In this document: piece after piece, positions 45,010 to 53,316 of the stretch
How positions within the stretch are numbered: the stretch's first letter is position 1
How the letters are laid out: every line of letters starts with the position of its first letter
NCBI RefSeq assembly: GCF_040784935.1
Contig: NZ_CP160680.1
Location: 124,001 to 188,000, forward strand
DNA length: 64,000 nt
Reading direction: 5' to 3'
Source: Lewinella sp. LCG006
GTDB taxonomy: Bacteria > Bacteroidota > Bacteroidia > Chitinophagales > Saprospiraceae
The notes under the pieces: generated by a model
Seen by the model: the letters and a program-made list of their open reading frames with translations, nothing else
Databases searched by the model: none
What the model was told of the DNA's origin: nothing
Position numbers and translations under genes: made by a program

Positions 45010-45672
45010 TTATTCCTCAAACGCTACTGCCTGCATAAGATAATTGTTTAATGGCTGAAGAGAAAGGTAAGCCTTCTCTATCAGTGCAGGAAAATCATCC
45101 GCGATAATTTCTTTTTCAGACAAAGTTCTGATGGCCGTAAAGTTTTTGCGTCGCAGCAGTTCCACCTCGGGGTGATCTTTAGGAAAATCGCGAGGTGCTG
45201 TTTTGAGCGCCTGATCGTCTTCGTCGAGACCCGCGTAAAAATCCGTAAAAGGGGCAGTACTGGTAAGTTTGCGCAAACGAGCGCCATCATAATCGATAGC
45301 TTCTCGAATTTTTTGTAAAATTTCCTTTTCCGGACGATAGATACCTCCCCCTACAAAAGAGCCGCTGGGACTGAGGTGGATGTAAAAGCCTGGCTTGCTC
45401 ATATCCATGCCGATGCTGCAGCCAAAATTGTCTTTGTACAGCGGCTTGTCCGGCTGAAATCTCCGATTGTTATTGATGCGCATGATGGTCTCTTTGGGCT
45501 TCACTTGCTCCAATGAAGGCTCATGTACGGACAATCGCTTCAAGATCAAAGCAATCTCTGCCAACCAGGTATTCTTGGCCTTTTGGTATTCCTTGCGGTT
45601 GGCATCCATCCACTCCTTGGAATTGTTGACAGTGAGATCGCGAAGGAAGGTGAAAATTTGTTTTTTGCTCAT
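45010..45672 (-). CDS. DUF2461 family protein
   Basis: 220 aa, typical length for this family (TIGR02453). Conserved start FLRDLTVNNSKEWMDANRKE, then PKETIMRINNNRRFQPDKPL, YKDNFGCSIG and GFYIHLSPSGSFVGGGIYRP. Cytoplasmic, no signal peptide. Function unknown across the family. It is followed upstream of its start by a TGTAAGGG repeat pair. Confidence 0.85.
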   Translation of the reverse strand: MSKKQIFTFLRDLTVNNSKEWMDANRKEYQKAKNTWLAEIALILKRLSVHEPSLEQVKPKETIMRINNNRRFQPDKPLYKDNFGCSIGMDMSKPGFYIHLSPSGSFVGGGIYRPEKEILQKIREAIDYDGARLRKLTSTAPFTDFYAGLDEDDQALKTAPRDFPKDHPEVELLRRKNFTAIRTLSEKEIIADDFPALIEKAYLSLQPLNNYLMQAVAFEE

Positions 45673-45688
45673 GGTTTTTAATTGTTAA

Positions 45689-45792
45689 ACGGTGTAAGGG
45701 TGTAAAAGTGTAAGGGTGTAAGAGTTTGGTGACTGCTAGATAAACCCAAAAATAACCCTTACACCTTTATAGCTACCCAACGCTTACACCTT
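45689..45792. repeat. TGTAAGGG-arm repeat pair overlapping a gene end
   Basis: GGTGTAAGGGTGTAAAAGTG units at 45689-45722 face inverse copies at 45757-45792 across a 35-bp core. The right arm forms the last codons and stop region of the esterase-like gene (stop at 45773), so repeat DNA has become coding. Confidence 0.7.
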
Positions 45793-46432
45793 TTTCCGCC
45801 TTTGCCCAGTTTATAGTAGGGACTATCCATTCTCTCAGGGGCTTGAATAAAAAACCGTGTCCAAGTCCTGTGTTGAGTTCGATTTCTTCGAATCGGGGAA
45901 TTGGCAGGTTTGAGGTTTCCTTACGGCGAACGGCAGATACGCCAAAAGCGTCACTGCGCTCATAGATGGTCAGGATATTACCACAATAATTGATTTCAGG
46001 GATTTGTTCAATATCGCTGTCTTGAAACGAAGCTACGAAAACAAACCTTAATTGTGGGTTAGCAGCCAGCGTAGAAACATACTGTGCGATGTACCCACCT
46101 TTGGAGGTACCCACTACTGTAATATGATCGGCAGGAACGCCAAGCGCTAAGAGGCTGTCGATTTGTTGCACCACAGCTAAAGCATAGGTGTGCGCATTGG
46201 TATTGGGTGGCCGTTTTTCGCTAATGACCTTTAATCCTGCCTGGGAAAACGCGGCTTTGATCTCCTCGTATTCCGTTCGACCATACTGTGGGTGTTGGTC
46301 TTCGAGTGCATGGTCTTCCAGGAAGCGATTGTGAAGAAAGAACAAATAACGTGGTGACCCTGAAGGCTTGCATGTAAGTAAGACGATGCCCAGTAGCAAG
46401 AAGAGTAATGCGAGGTGTGTTTTTAGCTTCAT
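45773..46432 (-). CDS. Alpha/beta-hydrolase-like lipoprotein
   Basis: 219 aa. Lipoprotein signal with lipobox VLLTC (Cys21). Strand YLFFLHNRFLEDH, then nucleophile elbow VVGTSKGGYIAQY (GTSKGG rather than GxSxG with small residues), and a candidate His in GLGHGFLFKP. Asp in ERSDAFGV could complete the triad. It is probably an envelope esterase or serine hydrolase of unknown substrate. The final residues KGVSVG are encoded by a TGTAAGGG-type repeat, so the original C-terminus may have been altered. Confidence 0.7.
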   Translation of the reverse strand: MKLKTHLALLFLLLGIVLLTCKPSGSPRYLFFLHNRFLEDHALEDQHPQYGRTEYEEIKAAFSQAGLKVISEKRPPNTNAHTYALAVVQQIDSLLALGVPADHITVVGTSKGGYIAQYVSTLAANPQLRFVFVASFQDSDIEQIPEINYCGNILTIYERSDAFGVSAVRRKETSNLPIPRFEEIELNTGLGHGFLFKPLREWIVPTINWAKAEKGVSVG

Positions 46433-46575
46433 GTAGTAAAGTTAAACCTGACTTTTGGTATTCACCGAAAGTTGTAAGTGATTTCTGGTAGAAGGATGAG
46501 GGATGGAGGAATAAGGACGGACAACCCATGCTGCTTACTATGGCTGTTGTTTCCACATTCCGATCAGCCACCTAG

Positions 46576-46641
46576 CAAGGACAGACTTTACAGGGCAGGC
46601 AGTTGGCAACCTCGCAAAAGCGGGGAAAGGCCCCAAAAATC
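46576..46641 (+). promoter_or_regulatory. Structured leader ahead of the OMP_b-brl gene
   Basis: The 299-bp gap upstream of the receptor gene holds a GC-rich, structured stretch: GGCAACCTCGCAAAAGCGGG then GAAAGGCCCCAAAAATC, with CCTCGC-AAAA-GCGGGG forming a hairpin. The GGCAACC...AAGG order recalls the second half of SAM-I riboswitches, but the 5' half is not recognisable. Possibly a degenerate or unfamiliar riboswitch. Nothing clear in 46433-46575. Confidence 0.3.
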
Positions 46642-46731
46642 AACCCCTACCTTAAAAATAATGCGGGGAAGAATGAGCAAATCGATAAAATTATTGTTAC
46701 AACATCGAATATTACAAAATATCGAATTCCA

Positions 46732-49164
46732 ATGTCCTACTTTACTCGTTTAGCAATTGTTTTACTCGCCTTATTTTCCACCCATCTGCTCGTCGCTCAA
46801 TCAACAAATAGTAAAATCCCCGTGCAGGGAACACTGATCGAACAAAGCTCGGGAGAACCCCTTCCCTTTGCTACCGTGATCCTGTTCAACCAGCAAGACA
46901 GCAGTATGGCCAGCAATGACCTCACTGACTTGGATGGTAAATTTAGCCTGCCTGTAGCTCCAGGCAATTACTATGCAGTATTGCAATTTATTGGTTTTGC
47001 AGACAATGTGATTCCTGATATCAAGGTGACGCCAGAAGTAGAAAGCGTAGCATTAGGCCAAATCTTTATGACCTCAGATGCTACGGTATTGGAAGAAGTA
47101 GAAGTGACCGCCGAGCGCAGTCAGATGGAATTCAAGCTAGATCGCCGAGTGTTTAACGTGGCTAAAGACCTGACCAACGGCGGCAACAGCGCCGCAGATA
47201 TTCTCGATAACGTCCCCTCCGTGAGTGTAGACCCCGAAGGCAACGTCAGCCTCAGAGGTAGCCAGGGAGTGAGAATCTTGATCAACGGCAAGCCATCGGG
47301 GATGCTCAGTGCTGGTGATACCAAAGCCCTGCTGCGCATGCAAGGCGACATCATTGAGAGTATCGAAGTCATCACCAACCCATCGGCACGCTACGAAGCA
47401 GAAGGTGAGGCAGGGATCATCAATATTATCCTCAAGAAAAACCAGGAAAAGGGCGTCAATGGTTCCTTCGGCGCCACGGTGGGTTATCCATCAAATTATG
47501 GTCTGTCTTACAGCCTCAACTACCGCCGAAAAGATTTCAACTTCTTCTCAAATTTCGGTGTTGATTACCGGAAATCACCCGGTGGCGGGGAAGCTACCCA
47601 ACGCTTTTTTGAGAATGGCAACCTGACCGAATTTTACAGCACGACCACCGACCAGACCCGCGCAAGCACCAGTGGTTATCTGCAAATGGGTACCGACTGG
47701 ATCATCAATCCCCAAAATACCATCACCGGTTCCCTTTTGTACCGGGGCGGTAAAGGAGACAATAACTCGATGGTCAGCTACCGCGATTTCGATGCCAATG
47801 AAAACATCACCAACCTGACCATTCGCGACATCTTGGAAACGGAAGACTCTCAAAACCTGGAGGCATCCGTCTCCTACAAAAAGACCTTTGAGCAAAAAGA
47901 CCGGGAATGGACAGTCGTGATGAAGTATATTCTGGATGATGATACCGAATTGGCGGACTACGATCAGATGGACAATGACTCACCGATCCGATTATTACAG
48001 CTTTCCAGCAATACCGAAGATGAGCGTAATTTTCTTTTCCAAACCGACTATGTTTACCCCATCGGAGACAAAAGTAAAGTTGAAGGTGGAATGAGGATGG
48101 CCCTCCGTACCGTCAACAATAACTTTCAAGTACAACAAAGTAACAATGGTACCTTTGAGGTGCTACCCGGTTTTGATGATGAGCTGCTTTATACCGAGGA
48201 TATTTATGCGGCCTACCTGATTGGTGCCCACGAATTTGGTGCTTTCAGTACCCAGGTGGGCCTACGGGCGGAATTATCGGACATCACGGCTTCGCTACTA
48301 AAATCGGAGCAGTCCAATGATCAGGATTATTTCAACCTCTTCCCCAGTGCTTCCCTGGCTTACAAGTTTTCTACGACTAAGCAGCTCCAACTAAGTTACA
48401 GCCGCCGCCTGAGTCGTCCATATTTTCGTCGCCTCTTGCCTTTCTCCAACTTCAACAACCCAAGGAATATCAACACCGGTAACCCGAACCTACGCCCAGA
48501 GTTTACGGATGCTTTTGAAATGGGCTTCTTACAATATCTGACCAATGGTTCCTTGCTGAGCAGTGTCTACTATCGCCGCACGACTGGCGTAATCGAACGC
48601 CTCATTTTGGCAGGTGAAGAAGAAGGTACCACCCTGATTTTCCCGGTCAACCTTTCCGCAAGGGATGCTTATGGTCTGGAGTTTAACTTTTCCTACCAAA
48701 TCCTGAAAGGTTGGGACCTCAACACCGACCTCAACTTTTACCGGGAGCAGGTGAATGGTCAGTTTCAGGAGCGCGACTATTCCAGCGACACCTACACCTG
48801 GAGTGGCCGCATCAACAACAAATTCAAGATCAGCAAGCCACTACAGGTTCAGGCTTCTTTCCGCTACAATGCACCTCAAAATACAACCCAAGGCCGGCGA
48901 TTATCATCGTATGCACTAGATATAGCCGCCTCTTTGGATGTTCTTTCGGGTAAAGGCACCCTCACCCTCAGCGGACGGGATCTGTTCAACACCCGTATTC
49001 GTCGATCCGAAATCAACTTACCAGACTATCAAGAAGAAAGTTTCTTCCAGTGGCGCCAAACCCGCCAGGTGATTATGACCTTTAGCTACCGTCTCAACCA
49101 AAGCAAGCAGCGTGGTGGCCGTGGTGAAGGTGGTGGTCGTGGTGAAGATGGGGATGATTTTTAG
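46732..49164 (+). CDS. OMP_b-brl (TonB-dependent-receptor-like) protein
   Basis: 810 aa from the ATG at 46732, where a signal peptide begins (MSYFTRLAIVLLALFSTHLL, ends VAQ); the longer frame upstream runs through the structured leader. Residues ~30-120 are a carboxypeptidase-regulatory-like domain (GTLIEQSSGEPLPFATVILF), ~125-230 a plug domain (LDNVPSVSVDPEGNVSLRGS, RILINGKPSG), and the rest a 22-strand-type barrel ending in FSYRLNQSKQ. The last ~20 residues are Gly/Arg/Asp-rich (RGGRGEGGGRGEDGDDF), which is unusual after the final strand. It probably imports or exports a substrate across the outer membrane; the specificity is unknown. Confidence 0.87.
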   Translation: MSYFTRLAIVLLALFSTHLLVAQSTNSKIPVQGTLIEQSSGEPLPFATVILFNQQDSSMASNDLTDLDGKFSLPVAPGNYYAVLQFIGFADNVIPDIKVTPEVESVALGQIFMTSDATVLEEVEVTAERSQMEFKLDRRVFNVAKDLTNGGNSAADILDNVPSVSVDPEGNVSLRGSQGVRILINGKPSGMLSAGDTKALLRMQGDIIESIEVITNPSARYEAEGEAGIINIILKKNQEKGVNGSFGATVGYPSNYGLSYSLNYRRKDFNFFSNFGVDYRKSPGGGEATQRFFENGNLTEFYSTTTDQTRASTSGYLQMGTDWIINPQNTITGSLLYRGGKGDNNSMVSYRDFDANENITNLTIRDILETEDSQNLEASVSYKKTFEQKDREWTVVMKYILDDDTELADYDQMDNDSPIRLLQLSSNTEDERNFLFQTDYVYPIGDKSKVEGGMRMALRTVNNNFQVQQSNNGTFEVLPGFDDELLYTEDIYAAYLIGAHEFGAFSTQVGLRAELSDITASLLKSEQSNDQDYFNLFPSASLAYKFSTTKQLQLSYSRRLSRPYFRRLLPFSNFNNPRNINTGNPNLRPEFTDAFEMGFLQYLTNGSLLSSVYYRRTTGVIERLILAGEEEGTTLIFPVNLSARDAYGLEFNFSYQILKGWDLNTDLNFYREQVNGQFQERDYSSDTYTWSGRINNKFKISKPLQVQASFRYNAPQNTTQGRRLSSYALDIAASLDVLSGKGTLTLSGRDLFNTRIRRSEINLPDYQEESFFQWRQTRQVIMTFSYRLNQSKQRGGRGEGGGRGEDGDDF

Positions 49165-49176
49165 GCGTAAAGGTTA

Positions 49177-49302
49177 GAAGGGTGTAAAAGTGTAAAGGTG
49201 TAAGGGTTATTTTGAGTTTCGTTAGGGGTATCGAATCCTTCTGACTTTCGAGCTCTACATTACAACTTTTACACCTACCCAACCCTTACACTTTTACACC
49301 TT
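49177..49302. repeat. TGTAAGGG-arm repeat pair between convergent genes
   Basis: AAGGGTGTAAAAGTGTAAAG at 49180-49199 and following GTGTAAGGGTT are the inverse of AACCCTTACACTTTTACACC near 49281-49300. They flank a 60-70-bp core between two convergent genes and would form a long stem in either transcript, so it may also work as a bidirectional terminator. Confidence 0.7.
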
Positions 49303-49309
49303 AAAAAAT

Positions 49310-49897
49310 TTATTTCTTCAACCGCAGCGAATAAACCGACCGGTAACGTTCCGGATTTTGGAAAAACTCGTCAAGTTGTTCGCGGGTTTCTTTTTCTACG
49401 AAGGGCATCAGGGGTTGTTCTACCGTAAAAAGATGACTGATGGACTGGCGGATTTTGTGGTCCCACTGCTCGTAGTAGTTGTCGAAATCTTCGGGTTTTA
49501 TGATTTTGCGGCAACCGGGTTCTCCGCAGACGAGTGTCATGGGATAATCCAGGTTGAAGATGCCGTATTCGTCGGTGATTTGTTCTCCTTTTTTGATTTC
49601 GCGGATGGCAATCTCAAAACCGTAGCCGGTGCTGATGGTATTGCAATTGCAGCAATGGTTGACGTATTTGGCGAAATCCCAGCTGATAATCCGGTTGCCT
49701 TTTTCATCGATGTAGGAATATTTCTCAACGACTTCCTGCATTTCAGGCGTGTGCAACAAATAATCCGTGGGGCTAATCACCAATTCCAAGCTGTCTTTGA
49801 CGTAGACGATGGTTCCTTCGGGAATATCACTGGTTGCAAAAACACCGTAACCAATAGATTCGCTGATGAATCTTAGTTCCGTATTCGGATGAATCAT
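49310..49897 (-). CDS. SET-domain protein
   Basis: 195 aa. SET hallmarks: GYGVFATSDIPEGTIVYVKD (start of the fold), KYVNHCCNCNT (the NHxC pseudoknot motif) and GEQITDEYG (catalytic Tyr region). A post-SET Cys pair may be VCGEPGCRKII. SET enzymes methylate protein lysines with SAM; bacterial targets are mostly unknown. No signal peptide, so cytoplasmic. Single gene between convergent and divergent neighbours. Confidence 0.88.
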   Translation of the reverse strand: MIHPNTELRFISESIGYGVFATSDIPEGTIVYVKDSLELVISPTDYLLHTPEMQEVVEKYSYIDEKGNRIISWDFAKYVNHCCNCNTISTGYGFEIAIREIKKGEQITDEYGIFNLDYPMTLVCGEPGCRKIIKPEDFDNYYEQWDHKIRQSISHLFTVEQPLMPFVEKETREQLDEFFQNPERYRSVYSLRLKK

Positions 49898-50077
49898 AAT
49901 AACGATTGCTGATTAAAGAGGTAATGAAAAAGAAGATATTGATTCTTTGTAAAAAACGGCGCAATGTAGGCTATAAAACAATACAATGCTTGATTATTTT
50001 CAATTTCGCCAACCAGTCTTCCTGCCTTGAAGAAGAATTAGCTACGGAAGCACTAAGCCACAAAATAGTACGGAATA

Positions 50078-50677
50078 TTACTTAACATCGACACTTTCCT
50101 TGCCCCCCGCACGCTCCTCCGACAAATCATCCATCACCGTGGTTACTCCTCCTGCCATGACGTACTTCATGATTTCGGAAGATTTTGCAGCCACGGGCTG
50201 TAAATAATGGGGAGGAACCAGAAACAGCTGCCCACTGAACGAAATGCTGAAAGGCACATAAACGGTGATCAACTGTTGTTCTGTCTTGAGGAACTTAAGC
50301 CCTTCGTCGGTCACAAAACCGAGGCGACGAATTTCAGTATCGTTGCCCATTTTCACCAGAACCGGGCGATTGAATCCCTGTTTTTGGCCTACCACCGCCT
50401 TGAGCATATCCTTGACCGAAGTATAGATCGTCTTTATGAAAGGTACCTGCTCCAACTGATGATCCAGAAAGTGAAAAAAGGGCAGTTTGATGAGAAAGCT
50501 ACCAATGAAACCTACCAGCGTCACGCCTACCAGCATGATCAAAATCCCTACCCCAGGGAAACTGAAGCCCAGCAATTGATCCAATTCTGTAAAGCTCCAA
50601 TACAGCGCATAACCCGTAACCGTAATTGGTGTAAGGTACAAGAGGCCTTGGAGGAAATAAGTAGCGATTGTTTTCAT
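50078..50677 (-). CDS. DUF502 membrane protein
   Basis: 199 aa. Two N-terminal transmembrane segments (GLLYLTPITVTGYALYW and GILIMLVGVTLVGFIGSFLI), then the family core VPFIKTIYTSVKDMLKAVVG, RRLGFVTDEGLK and YVPFSISFSGQLFLVP, and AAKSSEIMKYVMAGG before a short charged tail. DUF502 proteins are common inner-membrane proteins of unknown role. A partial TAGCCAC-type repeat lies just beyond its stop (50043-50082). Confidence 0.87.
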   Translation of the reverse strand: MKTIATYFLQGLLYLTPITVTGYALYWSFTELDQLLGFSFPGVGILIMLVGVTLVGFIGSFLIKLPFFHFLDHQLEQVPFIKTIYTSVKDMLKAVVGQKQGFNRPVLVKMGNDTEIRRLGFVTDEGLKFLKTEQQLITVYVPFSISFSGQLFLVPPHYLQPVAAKSSEIMKYVMAGGVTTVMDDLSEERAGGKESVDVK

Positions 50678-50714
50678 TTGTGTTGTTTAATCGGTTGCCT
50701 TAATATAAACACAG

Positions 50715-50853
50715 ATGTCCTGTTTGTGATACATATTCTACCAAAATTTATACTCCTTCCTGTATTTTATATCATTCCTCCTTTTTTTAATACCCCCACC
50801 ACTGGTTCCGGTCCCAACTTTGTCACCGTACTTAAGGTACTTGTTGATCTTCT
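50715..50853 (+). promoter_or_regulatory. Duplicated leader, copy 1
   Basis: Nearly identical over about 137 bp to 53154-53289. Shared landmarks include TGTTTGTGATACATATTCTA, CCCCCACCACTGGTTCCGGT and a GTACTT-AAG-GTACTT direct repeat. It ends 30 bp before the FAD-oxidase start. The conservation in non-coding sequence ahead of two different genes suggests a common promoter or leader. Confidence 0.75.
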
Positions 50854-50882
50854 TTTTTAAACCTAAAATTTAGTTTAACATC

Positions 50883-53015
50883 ATGAAAACAACAATGAAA
50901 ATCGAAGATTTGATCGGTGAATTATCGAACGCGACCAAAAACCAGTTACCGGATTTGGACCTCGCAATCGCCGCTGAAATCCAAGGAATGGACGCAACCC
51001 AGATTCCTGCATTTTTTAAGAGGATGAACCAAGTATTGGTGAACAATGAGCACTTCCCTGATTACACCGAAAAAAAACCTGAACAAGTCGAAGATAGAGG
51101 TGGCTTAAGTTTTGACACCGGAGCTAATGGACATGCAGAATGGGCAGAAGTGAATGGAGCCATTGGTTTTGGAGATATTGTACAAGTGAAACCTAATCAT
51201 TTTGCGGAACCTACTACTCTTGAAGAACTGATTCAGCTGATCAAGAAAACCCCAGATGGCAGTGCTATTGATGTGCTGGGGGCAGGGCTTTCGCTCAACG
51301 GCTTGTACGCTCAACATAGCCAGTATTTGATCTTAACCAACTGTTTGAACCGAAAACTTCCTTTTGACAGGGATCTATACCATAAAGACCCTAAAAAAGA
51401 ATATTATTATCAAACAGAAGCGGGGGTCAGAATTCCCAAGCTCCTTGATGATATTTATGAAGAAAATATGGCCCTGAGCTGGGGTGGATATACGCCACAA
51501 AGCCTGGTGGGTGCTGCAGTTACCTCTACCCATAAATCAGGCTTTTTAGCCCCTTTGGTAGACTTCATCCTGTCGGCTGATGTCGTGCAGAGTGACGGCA
51601 AAGTATATCGGATAGAGCCCACCGATGGCATCACTAATCGTGCTACATACGAGTATAAATACGCTGAGGAAGGAAGAGTCTTGATTCAGGACGATCATAT
51701 TTTTTACGCTACAATCAATCGCTGTAGTGTGGGCATTATTTACTCGGTTATCTTGCAGGCGTCGCCTCCTTACAGTTTGGTGGTTAAACGCGTTTATTAC
51801 GATCAATTAAGTCAGGCAGAAGAGGAGATCGCCAGGATTCTTCAAAATGAGTGTGCAGGAAATGGACCGTGGCAATTAGATTTGTGGGTGATGCCAAAAT
51901 CAAAAAAGACCATGCTGGTCATCCACGATAAAATACCTTATGATCCCACTATTCGCTCTAATCAACCTCCAAGTCTCTTGGATATCTTTGGTGCTTGGCT
52001 TGCTATGAAACTATGGGAGATGGCTTATAATATTCCCAGCGCCATGGAAGGTGGAATTGAAAAAATATTTTATACGAGAGCCACTTCCCCAGAAGGTGAA
52101 AAGCTGGACTGGCGACACTATATGGGAGGCAATATCCCCCCTCTGAAAATGATGGCTACGGAGAAGATGATCGATTATCACGGGGATGAGCGCACTTTTG
52201 ATAGATCCTTTATTGACCTCATCAATGAGATTGGTAAAAAAACGAAAGACCTATACTATAATTCTCCGATGGGTGTTCGGTTTGTTGGTGCATCAAAGCA
52301 TGCCCTCTCCATGTTTAAAAAAGAAGGGGTAAAGCGTTTTGTCTCCTTTGAGCAACCCTTTGTCCCTCACAGTCAGCATGGTCAGCGCATCCTGCGGATC
52401 ATTGACGAAGTGCTTTCTGCGGGCCGTACCCACTGGGGACAGAATAACCTGATTGAAGAAAACCGTGGCTTAGTAGCTCAACAATACGGCCGTGATTTGG
52501 AGCACTACCTAGCCGTTCGGCAACAACTGCTACAGGGCAAGCCTGATCGCTTCAAGTTGCCACGTGACCTTGATGTAAGTTTGCCTACCCCCGTTGACCC
52601 GGCCCGCTACTACCGTATCCGTGAAAATACCAAGGGCGGCTACTTAACAGTTTTGAGAGGAGTAGAACATAAGCTGAAACGCCAACCCTATGGCGACACA
52701 GTGGATCAGTATTTTTACTTTACGCCACTGGGTGATGGTTGTTACCACATTCGCACCGTTGATCATCGCTACTGGACGGTAGAAGATGGTGCATTCCCAA
52801 TAACTTACAAGAATGAGCCCCAAGGTGATAACAGCAAATTCCGATTGGAAGCCTTAGAGGACGGTTCTTACCGTATCCACGAACTTACCGCCAAGCAATT
52901 ATTATATATAGGTAATGGTGGAAGCTTTGATGGTCTCTGCATCCGTTTGGGGGAAACAAACGAGACCCCTGATCGGCAGCGGTTCTGGTTGCACGATGCG
53001 GGGCCGCTTACCTAA
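50883..53015 (+). CDS. FAD-linked oxidase with C-terminal trefoil-like domain
   Basis: 710 aa, no signal peptide. Residues ~95-300 are a PCMH-type FAD-binding domain: AIDVLGAGLSLNGLYAQHSQ, MALSWGGYTPQSLVGAAVTS and THKSGFLAPLVDFILSADVV, as in gulonolactone/alditol oxidases. Residues ~300-570 form the substrate cap with the C-terminal oxidase segment (LRIIDEVLSAGRTHWGQNN). Residues ~575-710 add a repeat module (YYRIRENTKGGYLTV, YYHIR-type CYHIRTVDHRYWTV, SYRIHELTAKQLLYIG) that looks like a ricin/fascin beta-trefoil. The combination suggests a sugar-derivative oxidase that binds a glycan. The leader is shared with the T9SS gene downstream. Confidence 0.82.
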   Translation: MKTTMKIEDLIGELSNATKNQLPDLDLAIAAEIQGMDATQIPAFFKRMNQVLVNNEHFPDYTEKKPEQVEDRGGLSFDTGANGHAEWAEVNGAIGFGDIVQVKPNHFAEPTTLEELIQLIKKTPDGSAIDVLGAGLSLNGLYAQHSQYLILTNCLNRKLPFDRDLYHKDPKKEYYYQTEAGVRIPKLLDDIYEENMALSWGGYTPQSLVGAAVTSTHKSGFLAPLVDFILSADVVQSDGKVYRIEPTDGITNRATYEYKYAEEGRVLIQDDHIFYATINRCSVGIIYSVILQASPPYSLVVKRVYYDQLSQAEEEIARILQNECAGNGPWQLDLWVMPKSKKTMLVIHDKIPYDPTIRSNQPPSLLDIFGAWLAMKLWEMAYNIPSAMEGGIEKIFYTRATSPEGEKLDWRHYMGGNIPPLKMMATEKMIDYHGDERTFDRSFIDLINEIGKKTKDLYYNSPMGVRFVGASKHALSMFKKEGVKRFVSFEQPFVPHSQHGQRILRIIDEVLSAGRTHWGQNNLIEENRGLVAQQYGRDLEHYLAVRQQLLQGKPDRFKLPRDLDVSLPTPVDPARYYRIRENTKGGYLTVLRGVEHKLKRQPYGDTVDQYFYFTPLGDGCYHIRTVDHRYWTVEDGAFPITYKNEPQGDNSKFRLEALEDGSYRIHELTAKQLLYIGNGGSFDGLCIRLGETNETPDRQRFWLHDAGPLT

Positions 53016-53033
53016 AGCCAAGTGATCAATAGA

Positions 53034-53076
53034 GTGCTTCAAGGTTTTCGAATGAAAATTTTGAAGCACCTCTTTT
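53034..53076 (+). terminator. Probable terminator of the oxidase gene
   Basis: GTGCTTCAA (53034-53042) and TTGAAGCAC (53061-53069) form a 9-bp stem with further TTTT/AAAA pairing inside, followed by CTCTTTT. The T tract is imperfect. Confidence 0.6.
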
Positions 53077-53153
53077 CGGTAGTAAACACCGTGGATCGGG
53101 ATTGAAATTTGGTTTTTCACGGCAGAATAGATAAGCAGAGCAAAACTAGCTGA

Positions 53154-53289
53154 ATGTCCTGTTTGTGATACATATTCTACCAAAATTTATACTCCTTCCA
53201 GTAATTTATATCATTCCTCCCTTTTTTAATACCCCCACCACTGGTTCCGGTCCCAACTTTGTCACCGTACTTAAGGTACTTGATCTTCT
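53154..53289 (+). promoter_or_regulatory. Duplicated leader, copy 2
   Basis: Second copy of the leader found at 50715-50853, with a 3-bp deletion near its end and few substitutions. It ends 27 bp before the ATG of the Omp28/T9SS gene, as copy 1 does relative to its own gene (30 bp). Confidence 0.75.
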
Positions 53290-53316
53290 ATTTTATTGAC
53301 CAATAATTTATTAAAC

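Noticed and set aside
46603-46731. Upstream extension of the receptor gene frame
   Set aside because: It runs through structured leader DNA, and a typical signal peptide begins only at 46732.
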